The notes under the pieces: model-generated
What the model was told of the DNA's origin: nothing
Seen by the model: the letters and a program-made list of their open reading frames with translations, nothing else
Database searches by the model: none
Shown here: positions 52,991-63,100 of the stretch, piece by piece
How positions within the stretch are numbered: the first letter of the stretch is position 1
Layout: each line of letters starts with the position of its first letter
Position numbers and translations under genes: made by a program
Assembly: GCF_033097505.1 (NCBI RefSeq)
Contig: NZ_AP028654.1
Coordinates: 574,001 to 638,000, forward strand
Length of the DNA: 64,000 nucleotides
Direction of reading: 5' to 3'
Source of the DNA: Helicovermis profundi
Lineage (GTDB): Bacteria; Bacillota; Clostridia; Peptostreptococcales; Acidaminobacteraceae

Positions 52991-53875
52991 ATGACTAAAA
53001 TAGATGAATATATTTTTAAAGTTATTCATGATGAAAATCTTGCAAAAGAAGCAGAATTTTATAATAAGGAAGAAGAGAGGACACTTGACTTTGAGGGCAC
53101 TAGTATTAGTTATTTAGTTATAGGTGATTCTAAAAAAACACTTCTTATGCTTCCAGGTACTACAGGTAATTCAGTTACATTTTTAAGATACATTAGTGAG
53201 CTTTCTAAGGATTATAAACTTATATTAGTTAATTATCCTCAAGTAAATTCAATTGAAGAATTAAAAAATGGTATTTTGAAGGTTATTGAAAAAGAAATTA
53301 CAAGTGAATTTTATATTTTTTCTCACTCTCTAGGTGGAATTTTATCACAGTTTATACTTAAAGAAATTGGTGAAAAGGTAAAAGGTCTTATTATTGCGCA
53401 TTCAAGTACCATTAATAATACTATTAGTAAAAAAATAAGAAAAGAAAATCTTGCAAGTATTCAGCGTTTTACTAATTCTATTAAAGGTATGTTTTATAAA
53501 TTGTTTATTAGAAATTTCATTAAGAGAATTAGAAAAGGTGTAGTAGCTTCTAATGTTGATAATTTTGAGTTTTGGGAAGAAATTTATGCTAAGATACTTA
53601 GTGAATCATCTAAAAAAGGTCTTTTATCAATTTATAATTGTCTTGAAGAATTTTGGAAATCGTATTCATTTGAAAAAAAAGACTTTGTTAATTTTATCGG
53701 AAAAGCTATAATAATTGAATCTGAAACTGATGTTATACATGATATGCCTGAAAAAGAAGCTTTAAAAACACTTTTTATAAATTCATCCTATATTGAATTT
53801 AAAGGCTCTAGCAATATGTCGATTATAAGAAATCAAGATAAATTTTTAGATGTTATTAAAGAAAATTTTAAGTAA
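52991..53875 (+). CDS. Alpha/beta hydrolase
   Basis: 294 residues with an alpha/beta-hydrolase fold: LLMLPGTTGNSVTFLRYISEL as the oxyanion-hole strand, and the nucleophile elbow FSHSLGGILSQF (S-H-S-L-G). A later Asp (ESETDVIHDMP) and a C-terminal region without a clear His could complete the triad, but the final SNMSIIRNQ replaces the usual GH segment, so activity is not certain. Shares a transcript with the GGDEF gene upstream, which is adjacent by 17 nt. Confidence 0.75.
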   Translation: MTKIDEYIFKVIHDENLAKEAEFYNKEEERTLDFEGTSISYLVIGDSKKTLLMLPGTTGNSVTFLRYISELSKDYKLILVNYPQVNSIEELKNGILKVIEKEITSEFYIFSHSLGGILSQFILKEIGEKVKGLIIAHSSTINNTISKKIRKENLASIQRFTNSIKGMFYKLFIRNFIKRIRKGVVASNVDNFEFWEEIYAKILSESSKKGLLSIYNCLEEFWKSYSFEKKDFVNFIGKAIIIESETDVIHDMPEKEALKTLFINSSYIEFKGSSNMSIIRNQDKFLDVIKENFK

Positions 53876-53903
53876 AATTATATAAACAAGATGTATTTAA
53901 ATA

Positions 53904-53930
53904 TAAAAAGGAGCACCAAAAGTGCTCCTA
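53904..53930 (-). terminator. Intrinsic terminator
   Basis: AGGAGCAC-TTTT-GTGCTCCT hairpin, with a T tract on the minus strand; it ends the XRE regulator gene. Confidence 0.85.
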
Positions 53931-53933
53931 GTA

Positions 53934-54914
53934 TTAAAAGTCTATATTTTTTTTATCAAATAAACCAACAAGTCCAATAAGTGCAGCGAATCCAACCGCA
54001 GCAACTGGCCAGACAATCCATGTAATTCCCCAATCCATTGTCCATAAACTCCAAGCTAAATAGACTGCAACTACAAGTGGCCAATAAAATGATGCTAATT
54101 GTTCAGTTTTTTTAACTTCTTTTCTCTTATGCGGTGCATAATCACCTTCTCCTAAAATAAAATTGAGTGCCTTGTAGTAATCTGAAACGGGAATAATATT
54201 ATAAACACCAATTGCTATCATCAAAATTAAAACAATAACCATGTATAGAGCTAAATTGCCTGAATTGGTTAAAATAGAAATTGTTATTAGTGGTAAAAAA
54301 CTTGTTAAAAATAATATAATACTAATTGAAAGTCTTCTTGTGTAAATTGGTTTAAACTCTTTCATCTTTTCTCTAATAATGCCGGATACGCCATAATCTA
54401 ATTCAAATCGATTTAGTTTGAACTTGTTAAAATCATCATTATAATTGTTAACTTTAATGAGTTGAATAATACCATATATTAGTATTGACATTAATAATAT
54501 AAGTCCAAAAGCAGCTGCTGTACTTGAGGAGAAATTATATTGATCCGAAAGTGCCAATAAAAATAATAAGGGTGTTACTGATGATATTATAATAAATGCA
54601 CCTTTAGAAACATACTTAGAGTATTCTACTTTCCTTTCTAAAAAATCCGTAATTTCTTCTAAAGATAGTCTTTTTAAAACTAAATCATTGTCTTCCACCA
54701 CTTCAGTAATATCTTCTATTTCGTCTTTAACTAGGTAGTCTGTTGTTACACCAAATATATTGCTTAGCAAAAGTATCTTGTTTAAATCGGGTATACTTCT
54801 TGCACTTTCCCATTTAGAGATAGACTGTCTAGAAACATTCATTTTAAATGCAAGCTCTTCTTGAGACCATCCTGATTTCTTTCTTAAATTTACAATTTTA
54901 TCGGCTAATATCAT
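53934..54914 (-). CDS. XRE-family regulator with a C-terminal membrane domain
   Basis: 326 residues. N-terminal HTH (LADKIVNLRKKSGWSQEELAFKMNVSRQSISKWESARSIPDLNKILLLSNIF), then a linker and about six membrane helices (pairs near ~115-165, 205-255 and the C-terminal 280-320). Such membrane-tethered XRE proteins often sense envelope stress or peptide signals. I chose ATG 54914 after AAGGAGG rather than the upstream frame start. A promoter TTGACA-17-TATGGT is readable on the minus strand at ~54972-55000. Confidence 0.85.
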   Translation of the reverse strand: MILADKIVNLRKKSGWSQEELAFKMNVSRQSISKWESARSIPDLNKILLLSNIFGVTTDYLVKDEIEDITEVVEDNDLVLKRLSLEEITDFLERKVEYSKYVSKGAFIIISSVTPLLFLLALSDQYNFSSSTAAAFGLILLMSILIYGIIQLIKVNNYNDDFNKFKLNRFELDYGVSGIIREKMKEFKPIYTRRLSISIILFLTSFLPLITISILTNSGNLALYMVIVLILMIAIGVYNIIPVSDYYKALNFILGEGDYAPHKRKEVKKTEQLASFYWPLVVAVYLAWSLWTMDWGITWIVWPVAAVGFAALIGLVGLFDKKNIDF

Positions 54915-55294
54915 TTTCTTCCTCCTTGTCATCTTTCGATAACTAAATTCTAACAAAATATTCAGCTATAAACCATAAAGTTAAGTTTGAAATTTGTCAA
55001 CCACCAGTTGCATTTGCAATTTAATGCGGCTTACATGCATGTAAATAATCAAATATATATATTTATATTTATTCTGCTTGTCATTTTAAACTATATTTCT
55101 TTTAATTATATATTTAAATTATAATTCATTTAAAATATATAAATCAATATTTTTACTCAAAGGTTACATAAAAGTTAAAGAAGAGTTACTATTATCTTAC
55201 AATATGTCATATTTTATTGAAGAAATTATTATTGATGTTAAGATAATATTAGGGAAAGACAAGAAAAAATAAAAAGCTTTCAAAGGAGGCAAAA
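54915..55294. other. Intergenic region between divergent genes
   Basis: Very AT-rich. Holds the minus-strand promoter at 54972-55000 and a 14-bp perfect palindrome TTACATGCATGTAA (55031-55044). No gene or structured RNA was seen; the ribosome-binding site AAAGGAGG of the next gene is at its end. Confidence 0.5.
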
Positions 55295-56308
55295 ATGTTA
55301 AATCTATTAAGTAGACTCAATCCCATTGCATATGCAATAATTATAGCCATATTAACAATTCTTTTTATAACAATTATTTTGTCATTATCAATTAGAAGTA
55401 AATATAAAAAAATTCTTAAAGACATAACAAATACAAATTTTAGAAAAGAAAAGAAATTTGATTCACCAATGCTTAATGAAATTATAGAAGATTTTAAAGA
55501 TAGCATTAAGGAAAATATTAGTGAAGTTAATACTGAGGCTATGATTGAAAAAAATATTCATAAATATTTAAAAAATGAACTTATTGGAGAGAGATTTGTT
55601 AACAAATCAACTTCACTTATGATTATATTGGGGCTTCTTGGAACGTTTTATGGGCTTACACTTTCTATAGGAAATATAGTTAATTTACTTTCAACTACTG
55701 AAAATGCAGCCACTGGAAACGTTGCAAATATTACAGGTGGATTAATTAATTCTGTTACAGGTATGAGCGTTGCTTTTGTAACCTCACTTTTTGGTATAGC
55801 ATCTTCAATAATTGTAAATCTTATTAGTATATTATTTCATTTAGGAGAAATGCGAGAATCAATTATTATTCATATAGAAGAATACTTAGATAATAATCTT
55901 GGTAAAAAATCTTTAGATTTAGAAACTGTTGATGAAGAAGGAAAAAGTGTATTAGAGGTATCATTTGAAAATTTAGGTACAAATCTTGAAGTAAGCTTAA
56001 ATGAATTGACTTCAACTTTAGCCTATAGACTTACTGAAGCAACAAAAGAAATGAAAAATACAGCTGAAACAATTGGAAGTTCAATTGATAAATTTGATAA
56101 AAGTTTAGATGTATTTGGCGAAAATGTTAGAGATTTTTCGGAGTTTAATTATCATTTGAAAAATAATATAGAAAGAATGAGCTTAGTTTTTGATGATAAT
56201 GCTTTAGAGATTAAAAATCACACATCAGTTTTAAAAAATGGATTCCCGATTGTAAAAGAATTTAATGAAAAAGTTGGCGAAATAACTTCTAATAATAAAG
56301 AAAGTTAG
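55295..56308 (+). CDS. MotA/TolQ/ExbB-family stator subunit (ZorA-like)
   Basis: 337 residues: one N-terminal membrane helix (~10-32), a cytoplasmic segment, then paired helices (~107-130 and ~150-180) with GLLGTFYGLTLSIGNIV and NSVTGMSVAFVTSLFGIASSIIVNL, the TolQ/ExbB/MotA proton-channel signature. A ~150-residue helical C-terminal tail follows (EVSLNELTSTL, FDKSLDVFGENV). It resembles a compact ZorA, with a short tail. AAGGAGG before ATG. It pairs with the next gene, 10 nt downstream, as an ion-driven stator; no flagellar, Ton/Tol or ZorC/D/E genes accompany it. Confidence 0.82.
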   Translation: MLNLLSRLNPIAYAIIIAILTILFITIILSLSIRSKYKKILKDITNTNFRKEKKFDSPMLNEIIEDFKDSIKENISEVNTEAMIEKNIHKYLKNELIGERFVNKSTSLMIILGLLGTFYGLTLSIGNIVNLLSTTENAATGNVANITGGLINSVTGMSVAFVTSLFGIASSIIVNLISILFHLGEMRESIIIHIEEYLDNNLGKKSLDLETVDEEGKSVLEVSFENLGTNLEVSLNELTSTLAYRLTEATKEMKNTAETIGSSIDKFDKSLDVFGENVRDFSEFNYHLKNNIERMSLVFDDNALEIKNHTSVLKNGFPIVKEFNEKVGEITSNNKES

Positions 56309-56318
56309 GGGTGATTTT

Positions 56319-57272
56319 ATGAAAAAGAGATACAGAAAGTATAGACATAAGGAAGAAAGTGAAAACTTTTGGCCTGCTTTTACAGATATGATTTCAACTA
56401 TAGCTTTAATACTATTTTTCTTAATGCTTATTGCTTACGTAAATAATATTGTTACTGGAAAAAATTTAGAATATGCAGTTAAACAATTAGAAGATACTCA
56501 GTCGAAACTTGAAATAAGTAAAGCAGAAATATCAAATGCTGAAGATCAGCTTAGACTTTTAAAAAATGATCTTGAAAAAACTGCTGCTGAAGTAAAAAAA
56601 GGTGAAATAGAACTAAAACTTTCTGAAGAGGAAATTGATAAGCAAAAGGAAATAATAGCATCGAGTAATCAAGAACTTGGGCAGTTAAGAACTAAACTTA
56701 AAGGTATAGCATTACTTAGATTAGATGTATTAAATAAAGTAAAAGTTTCAATTGAAGAAAATTTAGGTAATAAAAATGCAAAAGGTGAAGAACTTGTTCT
56801 TATTGGTGATAATGGTAATATTATTATCAATGAAGGATTAGTATTCGATTACGGAAAATCTATTATAAAAGATGAAGGAAAACCATTACTTGCAAAACTT
56901 GCAAAATCTTTTGAAAAAGTATTAGATGATCCTAATGTTAGTAAAAATATAGATGCAATTAATATACAGGGTCATGCTGACATTAGAGGAACAGCTGATG
57001 CTAATAGAAAATTGTCAACAGATAGAGCAACGTCAGTTGTTAATTATTTTATGCAGTCTGATCCAACTTTAGAAAAAAGATATGGTAAATTTTTTATGGC
57101 AAGTGGATTTTCTTATTTTAGGCCACTTATTGATGAAAAAAATGAAGACGCCTATTCTAAAAATAGAAGAATCGAAATATCAGTAATACTAAAGGACTCA
57201 AATGTACAAAATGTAATAGATGATTATTTAAAAGAATCAGTAGATATTCTTAATAATACATCAGATAATTAA
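56319..57272 (+). CDS. MotB/OmpA-like stator partner (ZorB-like)
   Basis: 317 residues: basic N-terminus, then FWPAFTDMISTIALILFFLMLIA with Asp23 just at the membrane, the position of the ion-carrying Asp of MotB. A coiled coil (~48-120) is followed by an OmpA peptidoglycan-binding domain (~150-300): LVFDYGKSIIKDEG, INIQGHADIRGTADANRKLSTDRA, KNRRIEISV. Anchors the stator to the wall. Together with the preceding gene it matches ZorAB/MotAB architecture but no partner effector lies nearby. Monitoring envelope state is a possible role. Confidence 0.85.
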   Translation: MKKRYRKYRHKEESENFWPAFTDMISTIALILFFLMLIAYVNNIVTGKNLEYAVKQLEDTQSKLEISKAEISNAEDQLRLLKNDLEKTAAEVKKGEIELKLSEEEIDKQKEIIASSNQELGQLRTKLKGIALLRLDVLNKVKVSIEENLGNKNAKGEELVLIGDNGNIIINEGLVFDYGKSIIKDEGKPLLAKLAKSFEKVLDDPNVSKNIDAINIQGHADIRGTADANRKLSTDRATSVVNYFMQSDPTLEKRYGKFFMASGFSYFRPLIDEKNEDAYSKNRRIEISVILKDSNVQNVIDDYLKESVDILNNTSDN

Positions 57273-57434
57273 ATAATATATAATAAATCATACCTTAAAG
57301 TTGAATATAGCTTTAAGGTATGATTATTTTTTTGATTAAATGGATATAAGTTTTGGTATAATACTAGTATATGAATTAAATCTGATTGCAAGTTACTTAG
57401 TCTTAGAGACTAAATACATAAAGTGGTGAAAAAT

Positions 57435-59150
57435 ATGAAAAAAATTCAAATAAAATTTAGATATAAATTTATTGGTGCTATAGTATTGATATCAATAATT
57501 CCATTAATTTTCTTCTCATATAAAAGTTATAATAGTTCAAAAAAGTTATTAACTGATGTTGAAATTGAAAAAATAGACACTTTTTACTCTAGAATAATAA
57601 ATAATTCAAATAATTATTTTTATTCCTCGGAAAAAGATTTGCTCTATTTAGAAAAAATAACTAAGACACATTCAAGCATAGATAGTGATGAAACGTCGTT
57701 AAAAAATATTGAAAAAATGTATGATGACTTTATAAGTATTAATACTAGGTATGATCAAATTAGATTGTTAGATTTAAGTGGAATGGAAAAAATTCGAATT
57801 AATAATTCTAATGGTGTTACTATAGTTCCCAAAAATGAACTTCAGGATAAATCAAATAGATATTACTTTAAAGATACAATTAAACTAAGAGAAAATGATA
57901 TTTTTACTTCACCCATTGATTTAAATGTGGAACATGGAGAAATTGAAAAACCAAATAAAAGTGTTATAAGGTTTGCTAAAGTAGTTTATATAGAAAATAA
58001 ACCTAAATATGTTTTAATTTTAAATGTAAATACGAATCATATATTTAATGAATTACGAAATTTAATTAAAAATAACGAATTTAATGATACTTATTTAATT
58101 GATGAAAAAGGCTTTTACATTGTAAATAGTAATAAGTTAAAAGAATGGGGAGGTCCTAATAACCTTAAAACAGGTGAAAGTTTTATGAAGGATTATCCTG
58201 TAATTTCTAAAAAAATTTTAAAAGACGTTAATAATGGACATATTATTACTGATTCAAAAAGTTATTTTTGGAAAAAATACTATATAACGTCCTCAAATGA
58301 ATCATATGTTACGATTATAAGTGCTATTGATAATAATGATTTTCTGAACAATGTAAATGAATTTTTTAAGAAACTTGTTTATCAAATGATTATTATATTG
58401 ATTTTAATATTTATTATTAGTTATTTTTTATCAAAAATAATAACTAATCCTATATATAAAATTGTTGATGCTGTAATTGAAATAGGTAAAGGAAATTTTG
58501 ATGTTCATTTTGATGTAGATAAAGATAGTGGTAGTGAAATCAATATATTGGCTTATGAAATAAAAAAAATGGCATTAGAACTTAGTTCCATTTATCATCA
58601 AATTGAGAAAAGAGTAAGAGATAGGACTAAGGAACTTGAAAAAATGAATGAAAAAATAAAAAAAATGGCACAAATAGACCCTCTTACAGGAATATACAAT
58701 CGTCATTATTTTAATCAATATGTAAATGATGTTTTAAACGATTCTAGTGAAAATATTACTTTGATTATGATTGACGTAAATGATTTTAAGTATATTAATG
58801 ATAATTATGGACATAACATTGGCGATGAAATATTAAAAACTGTTGCAGATTTACTTACTAAGGCTGTAAGAGAATCCGATTTTGTTGTAAGGTATGGAGG
58901 CGATGAATTTTTAGTTATACTTTATAATGCAGATGCAATTGTTGCACAGTCTTATGTAAATAGACTTAGGCTTTTAATTTTTGAATTTAATTATGATAAT
59001 GATTTAATTAATCATAGACTAGAACTTAGCTTAGGTTATGACGTATATACAGGTGAAAAGCATATTCTTGAAGTTATTAATTCTGCTGATGAAAAAATGT
59101 ATAAGAATAAAATTCAACTAAAAGAAAAAAGAGGTGGTAAAATTGAGTAA
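57435..59150 (+). CDS. Cache-domain diguanylate cyclase
   Basis: 571 residues: helix ~13-31, a ~280-residue extracytoplasmic dCache-type sensor (with YDQIRLLDLSGMEKIRI and NRYYFKDTIKLRENDIF), a second helix (~312-335), HAMP and coiled coil, then GGDEF with MIDVNDFKYINDNYGHNIGDEIL and RYGGDEFLVIL near residue 490. Likely makes c-di-GMP in response to a small-molecule ligand. I chose ATG 57435 over a GTG four codons upstream that overlaps GTGGTG. Its last codons overlap the Lit-like gene by 8 nt, so translation may be coupled. Confidence 0.88.
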   Translation: MKKIQIKFRYKFIGAIVLISIIPLIFFSYKSYNSSKKLLTDVEIEKIDTFYSRIINNSNNYFYSSEKDLLYLEKITKTHSSIDSDETSLKNIEKMYDDFISINTRYDQIRLLDLSGMEKIRINNSNGVTIVPKNELQDKSNRYYFKDTIKLRENDIFTSPIDLNVEHGEIEKPNKSVIRFAKVVYIENKPKYVLILNVNTNHIFNELRNLIKNNEFNDTYLIDEKGFYIVNSNKLKEWGGPNNLKTGESFMKDYPVISKKILKDVNNGHIITDSKSYFWKKYYITSSNESYVTIISAIDNNDFLNNVNEFFKKLVYQMIIILILIFIISYFLSKIITNPIYKIVDAVIEIGKGNFDVHFDVDKDSGSEINILAYEIKKMALELSSIYHQIEKRVRDRTKELEKMNEKIKKMAQIDPLTGIYNRHYFNQYVNDVLNDSSENITLIMIDVNDFKYINDNYGHNIGDEILKTVADLLTKAVRESDFVVRYGGDEFLVILYNADAIVAQSYVNRLRLLIFEFNYDNDLINHRLELSLGYDVYTGEKHILEVINSADEKMYKNKIQLKEKRGGKIE

Positions 59151-59829
59151 AACCATAAAAACTATAGGCATGATTATTATTGGAATTTTGCTTTCAATAT
59201 CTATTTTGGTATTTTCTGTTGATCATTATACATTTAGTTCAAATTATTATGTTAATAAGTTTGTTGAATTTTCGGTTAAAGACCTTTCTGGACTTACTGA
59301 TGATGGAATAGTTAAAGCTGCTGATAAACTTACAAAATATTTAAAATATAAAAATGAGTCTCTAGATCTAAAACTTAATATTAGTGGAAAGATAAGAGAA
59401 GTTTTTAATGAAAAAGAAAAATCACATATGGTTGATGTGAAAAATATATTTAGAAATTTAAATAAATTTAAGGATGTTTCTATTGGGATTATTTTTCTAT
59501 ATTTAGTCCTAGGACTTAAGTATGATTTTTTAAGAAAAAAAGATATAAAAAATATTTTTATAGTTAGTTTTATTTTTATGCTTACTATATTTATAGGTTT
59601 ATTTATATTAGTTAATATTGATTTTACAAAGTATTTTATTAAGTTTCATCAAATGTTTTTCTCAAATAAACTTTGGATTTTAGATCCATCTAAAGATGTA
59701 CTGATTCAGTTATTACCTGAACAATTTTTTATTGATATAACAGTAAAAATATTAGAACTTTATGGTATTATTACAACTACTCTAACCGCTTTGGTTTATT
59801 TAATATATAGACATAAATTTACAAGCTGA
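59143..59829 (+). CDS. TIGR01906/DUF1461 membrane protein, Lit-like lipoprotein transacylase
   Basis: 228 residues: four or five membrane helices with an extracytoplasmic loop. The signature blocks are HMVDVKNIF (His ~94) and FHQMFFSNKLWILDPSKDVLIQLLPEQFF (His ~168), matching the DUF1461 family that contains Lit, which moves an acyl chain within lipoproteins to give lyso-forms that evade TLR2. I chose TTG 59143 with AGAGGTGG upstream, overlapping the previous gene. The identification as Lit is from family knowledge; activity is not shown. Confidence 0.75.
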   Translation: MSKTIKTIGMIIIGILLSISILVFSVDHYTFSSNYYVNKFVEFSVKDLSGLTDDGIVKAADKLTKYLKYKNESLDLKLNISGKIREVFNEKEKSHMVDVKNIFRNLNKFKDVSIGIIFLYLVLGLKYDFLRKKDIKNIFIVSFIFMLTIFIGLFILVNIDFTKYFIKFHQMFFSNKLWILDPSKDVLIQLLPEQFFIDITVKILELYGIITTTLTALVYLIYRHKFTS

Positions 59830-59885
59830 TTAATGCTAATTTTAAACGAAAAGTATAAATTAATTAAATACTTGCTTTAGATACT

Positions 59886-59931
59886 AAGGATTTTTATTAA
59901 TATATTTAAATATTGATAAGGATCCTTTTTG
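59886..59931 (+). terminator. Intrinsic terminator
   Basis: AAGGAT / ATCCTT outer stem with an inner AATAT / ATATT part, followed by five T residues. It ends the Lit-like gene. Confidence 0.7.
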
Positions 59932-59975
59932 TATACAAAGCTATATTATACTATAATTAAATAGGTAGATATAGA

Positions 59976-60111
59976 TAAATGAATTTCTAAGATTCAGATG
60001 GAGTTTTTACTCCCATTGAATCTTAGAAAACATAATCCAGGGCCTTTTTAGAGTTCTTTATCCCCCACTTTTTTAAGAAGTGGGTGGAGAAAGAACTCTA
60101 AGGCATCGGAT
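59976..60111 (-). repeat. Family A structured repeat, inverted full copy (A5)
   Basis: Reverse-complement copy of 8105-8240. Its second hairpin reads CATTGG-type changes (ATGGGAGT) with the pairs kept. It lies immediately upstream of addB (22 nt), so the hairpins will be in the addB leader. Confidence 0.9.
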
Positions 60112-60133
60112 AAATTAAATGGATGTGATATAA

Positions 60134-63100
60134 ATGTTAAGATATTTTATCGGGCGTTCTTCTAGCGGTAAAACAGACCAAATATATAAAGAAGTAAATA
60201 AATTTATAAATGAAAAAGTGAATGGTAAAATCGTTCTAATTGTTCCAGAACAATTTACATTAGAGTCCGAAATGGATTTAATTAATAATTTAGATAAAGA
60301 AGGCCTTCTAAATGTTGAAGTAATTAGTTTTACACGTCTTATGGAGAGGGTCTTTGATGAACTAGGAAAGCTAGACAGAACAGATATTAATGAAATTGGA
60401 AAAATAATGATTTTAAAAAAATTATTTAATAAATCTAGTTCTAAGTTAAATGTATTTGGAAGTATATATAAAAAGAGAGGGTTTTTAGATTTATTTAGTA
60501 GTCTTATTAAAGAGTTTAAAAGAGCAGGAATTTCAAGTAATTCTTTAATGGAATATACAGAGAGTAGTAACAATATACTTTTGACTTCAAAACTTAAGGA
60601 TATTGCTCTTGTTTTTAAAGAGTTTGAAACAAATATGGAAGATAAATATATTGATGAAGAAGATAAATTTAATTATTTTATTGAGATTATTAAAGAGTCA
60701 GAGTTAATTAAGAATTCTTATTTTTATATTGATAGTTTTATGGGATATACATACCAGGAGATTAAAATAATAGAGCAATTAATGAAGTATTCTAAAAACC
60801 TTACAATAACTTTTTTACTTGATGAAAAAATTGCTGAAGGAAGTAGTAATGATTTAGAAGTTTTTTCTCCATCATTAAAGTACTTTAATATGCTAAGTAA
60901 AATTGCCAAAAAGAATAAGGTAAAAGAGAGTAAGAAAGTATTTTCTTATCCTATTAAAGACTTAGAAATTGGTCATATTGAAAAAAATATGTTCAAATAT
61001 CCTTTTAAAGTTTTTAGTGGTGAAAATAATTCAGTTAAAATCGATGTAGATTTAAATTATGAAGAAGAAATTGAAAGGCTTGCTATAGAAGTTTCTAATT
61101 TGGTTAGAAATAATGGCTATAGGTGGAGAGATTTTGCAGTCGTTTCAGGACATATTGAGGATTATGATATTATTCTTAAACGTGTATTTGATGAATATAA
61201 TATTCCATATTTTATTGATGACAAAAGAAGTATAACTAATAGCCCTATTATAAAGGTCATACTATTTGCATTAAAATCAATACAAAAATATTATAGATAT
61301 GAAGATATGTTTAAATTAATCAAAACAAACTATGTTGGTCTTACAAGGGAAGAAGGAGAACTTCTTGAAAATTATGCTCTTTCATATGGTATTAAAGGTA
61401 AGAGATGGCTCGTTGATATTGAAAGTGAAAATAATGATAATGAAATATACGAGTCATATAAAAAAATTATTGTAATTCCTTTGATGGAACTTGAAAAAAA
61501 TTTAGCAAACAAAAATACTGTTAAAAATATGACTGAAGCTATATATAAATATATGAGTCAAATAAATATTTTTGAAAAACTAAGTGGAACAATTGATAAA
61601 TTAATTAATGATGGTAAAAATGATATTGCAAATGAATATTCACAAATATGGAATATTTTAATTGATATTTTTGATCAAATTGTAGAAATAAACGGCGATG
61701 AAAAGATGGAATTAAAAGATTTTATAGATATGCTTGAATCTGGATTCGAAGAATATAAAGTTGGTATAATTCCACCAACGATTGATAAAGTAACAATAGC
61801 TAAAATTGAAAGAATTAAATCAAATAATATTAAAAATTTATTTGTGATAGGTTTAAATGATGGTAGAATTCCAGTAAGTAGAAACGATTATGGCATATTA
61901 ATAGATGATGAAAAAAATGAATTAATTAATACTGGACTTCAGTTAAAATCTGATTTATCAAGTGTTGAAAATGACGAAGAATTAGCATTTTATTCACTTC
62001 TTTCTAAAACAAAAGAAAGGATATTCTTTTCTTATTCACTTTCATCAAATTCAGGCAAAGCGCTTAGACCGTCAATTTATTTAGATAAACTTCTTAAAAT
62101 TTTTCCGAGTATTAAAGTTGATGATACTATAAAAAGAAAAAATAATAAAGGTAAAAATTATATTATTGAAAGCGAGGCTTCATTTAGATATTTAACGGAA
62201 AATTTAAGAATGTGGATAGATGGTAAAGATATTGATGAGCTTTGGTTTTCGGTGTATAGATGGTTTTATAATAAAGCTGAATATAGAGAAAAACTACTAA
62301 ACATTATTGATGGATTATTTCACAAAAATCAAGTTAAGAGTATTGGTAAAATTGGAGCAAATGATTTATATAAATTACCTCTTAAAGCAAATGTATCAAG
62401 AATTGAAAATTTCAATAGGTGCCCATTTTCTCATTTTATTGACTATGGGCTTAAACCAAAAAAACGTGAAGAATATACTGTTGAACTTCCAGATATCGGT
62501 ATAATATTTCATGAATCTATTGAAAAATTTGGTAGACAAGTATTTTCAAATCAGGATGTTTTTATTGATTTAAAAGAAAATGAAGCCTATAGCATGATTG
62601 AAAAGATAATTGATGACATGGCAAGAGATTATGGTAAAAAAGTATTTGATTCTAGTTACAAATACAAATATTTAATTAATAAAATCAAAAGAGTTGGAAG
62701 AAGAGCTGCTTGGACAATAATTAAACATGTTAAAGAAGGTGATTTTTTTCCAAAGTCATATGAACTTAAATTTGGAGAAGGTTTTAATGCTATACCATCT
62801 ATTATAATTGAGCTTAAAACAGGTGAAAAGTTATTTTTAGAAGGTAGAATAGATAGAGTAGATTTATTAGATAATGATGGTCAGATGTATGTAAAAATTA
62901 TTGATTATAAATCTGGAAGTAAAAAATTTGATCTTTCTGATGTTATAAATGGTATACAAATTCAGCTTCTTATATATATGGATGCAGTGCTTGAAAATCC
63001 AGATTATTTTAGGTGCGAAAAATTAAATCCAGCGGGCGTATTTTATTTTAAAATAGACGATCCGCTCTTAAATGGTGAAGATATTGATATTTCAAAAATT

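Noticed and set aside
55295-57272. Complete Zorya phage-defence system
   Set aside because: Only ZorA/ZorB-like membrane genes are present; no ZorC, ZorD or ZorE-like gene lies nearby and the ZorA tail is short. Reported as an orphan stator.
57273-57434. c-di-GMP riboswitch before the Cache-GGDEF gene
   Set aside because: None of the GEMM-I conserved blocks are visible in this stretch.
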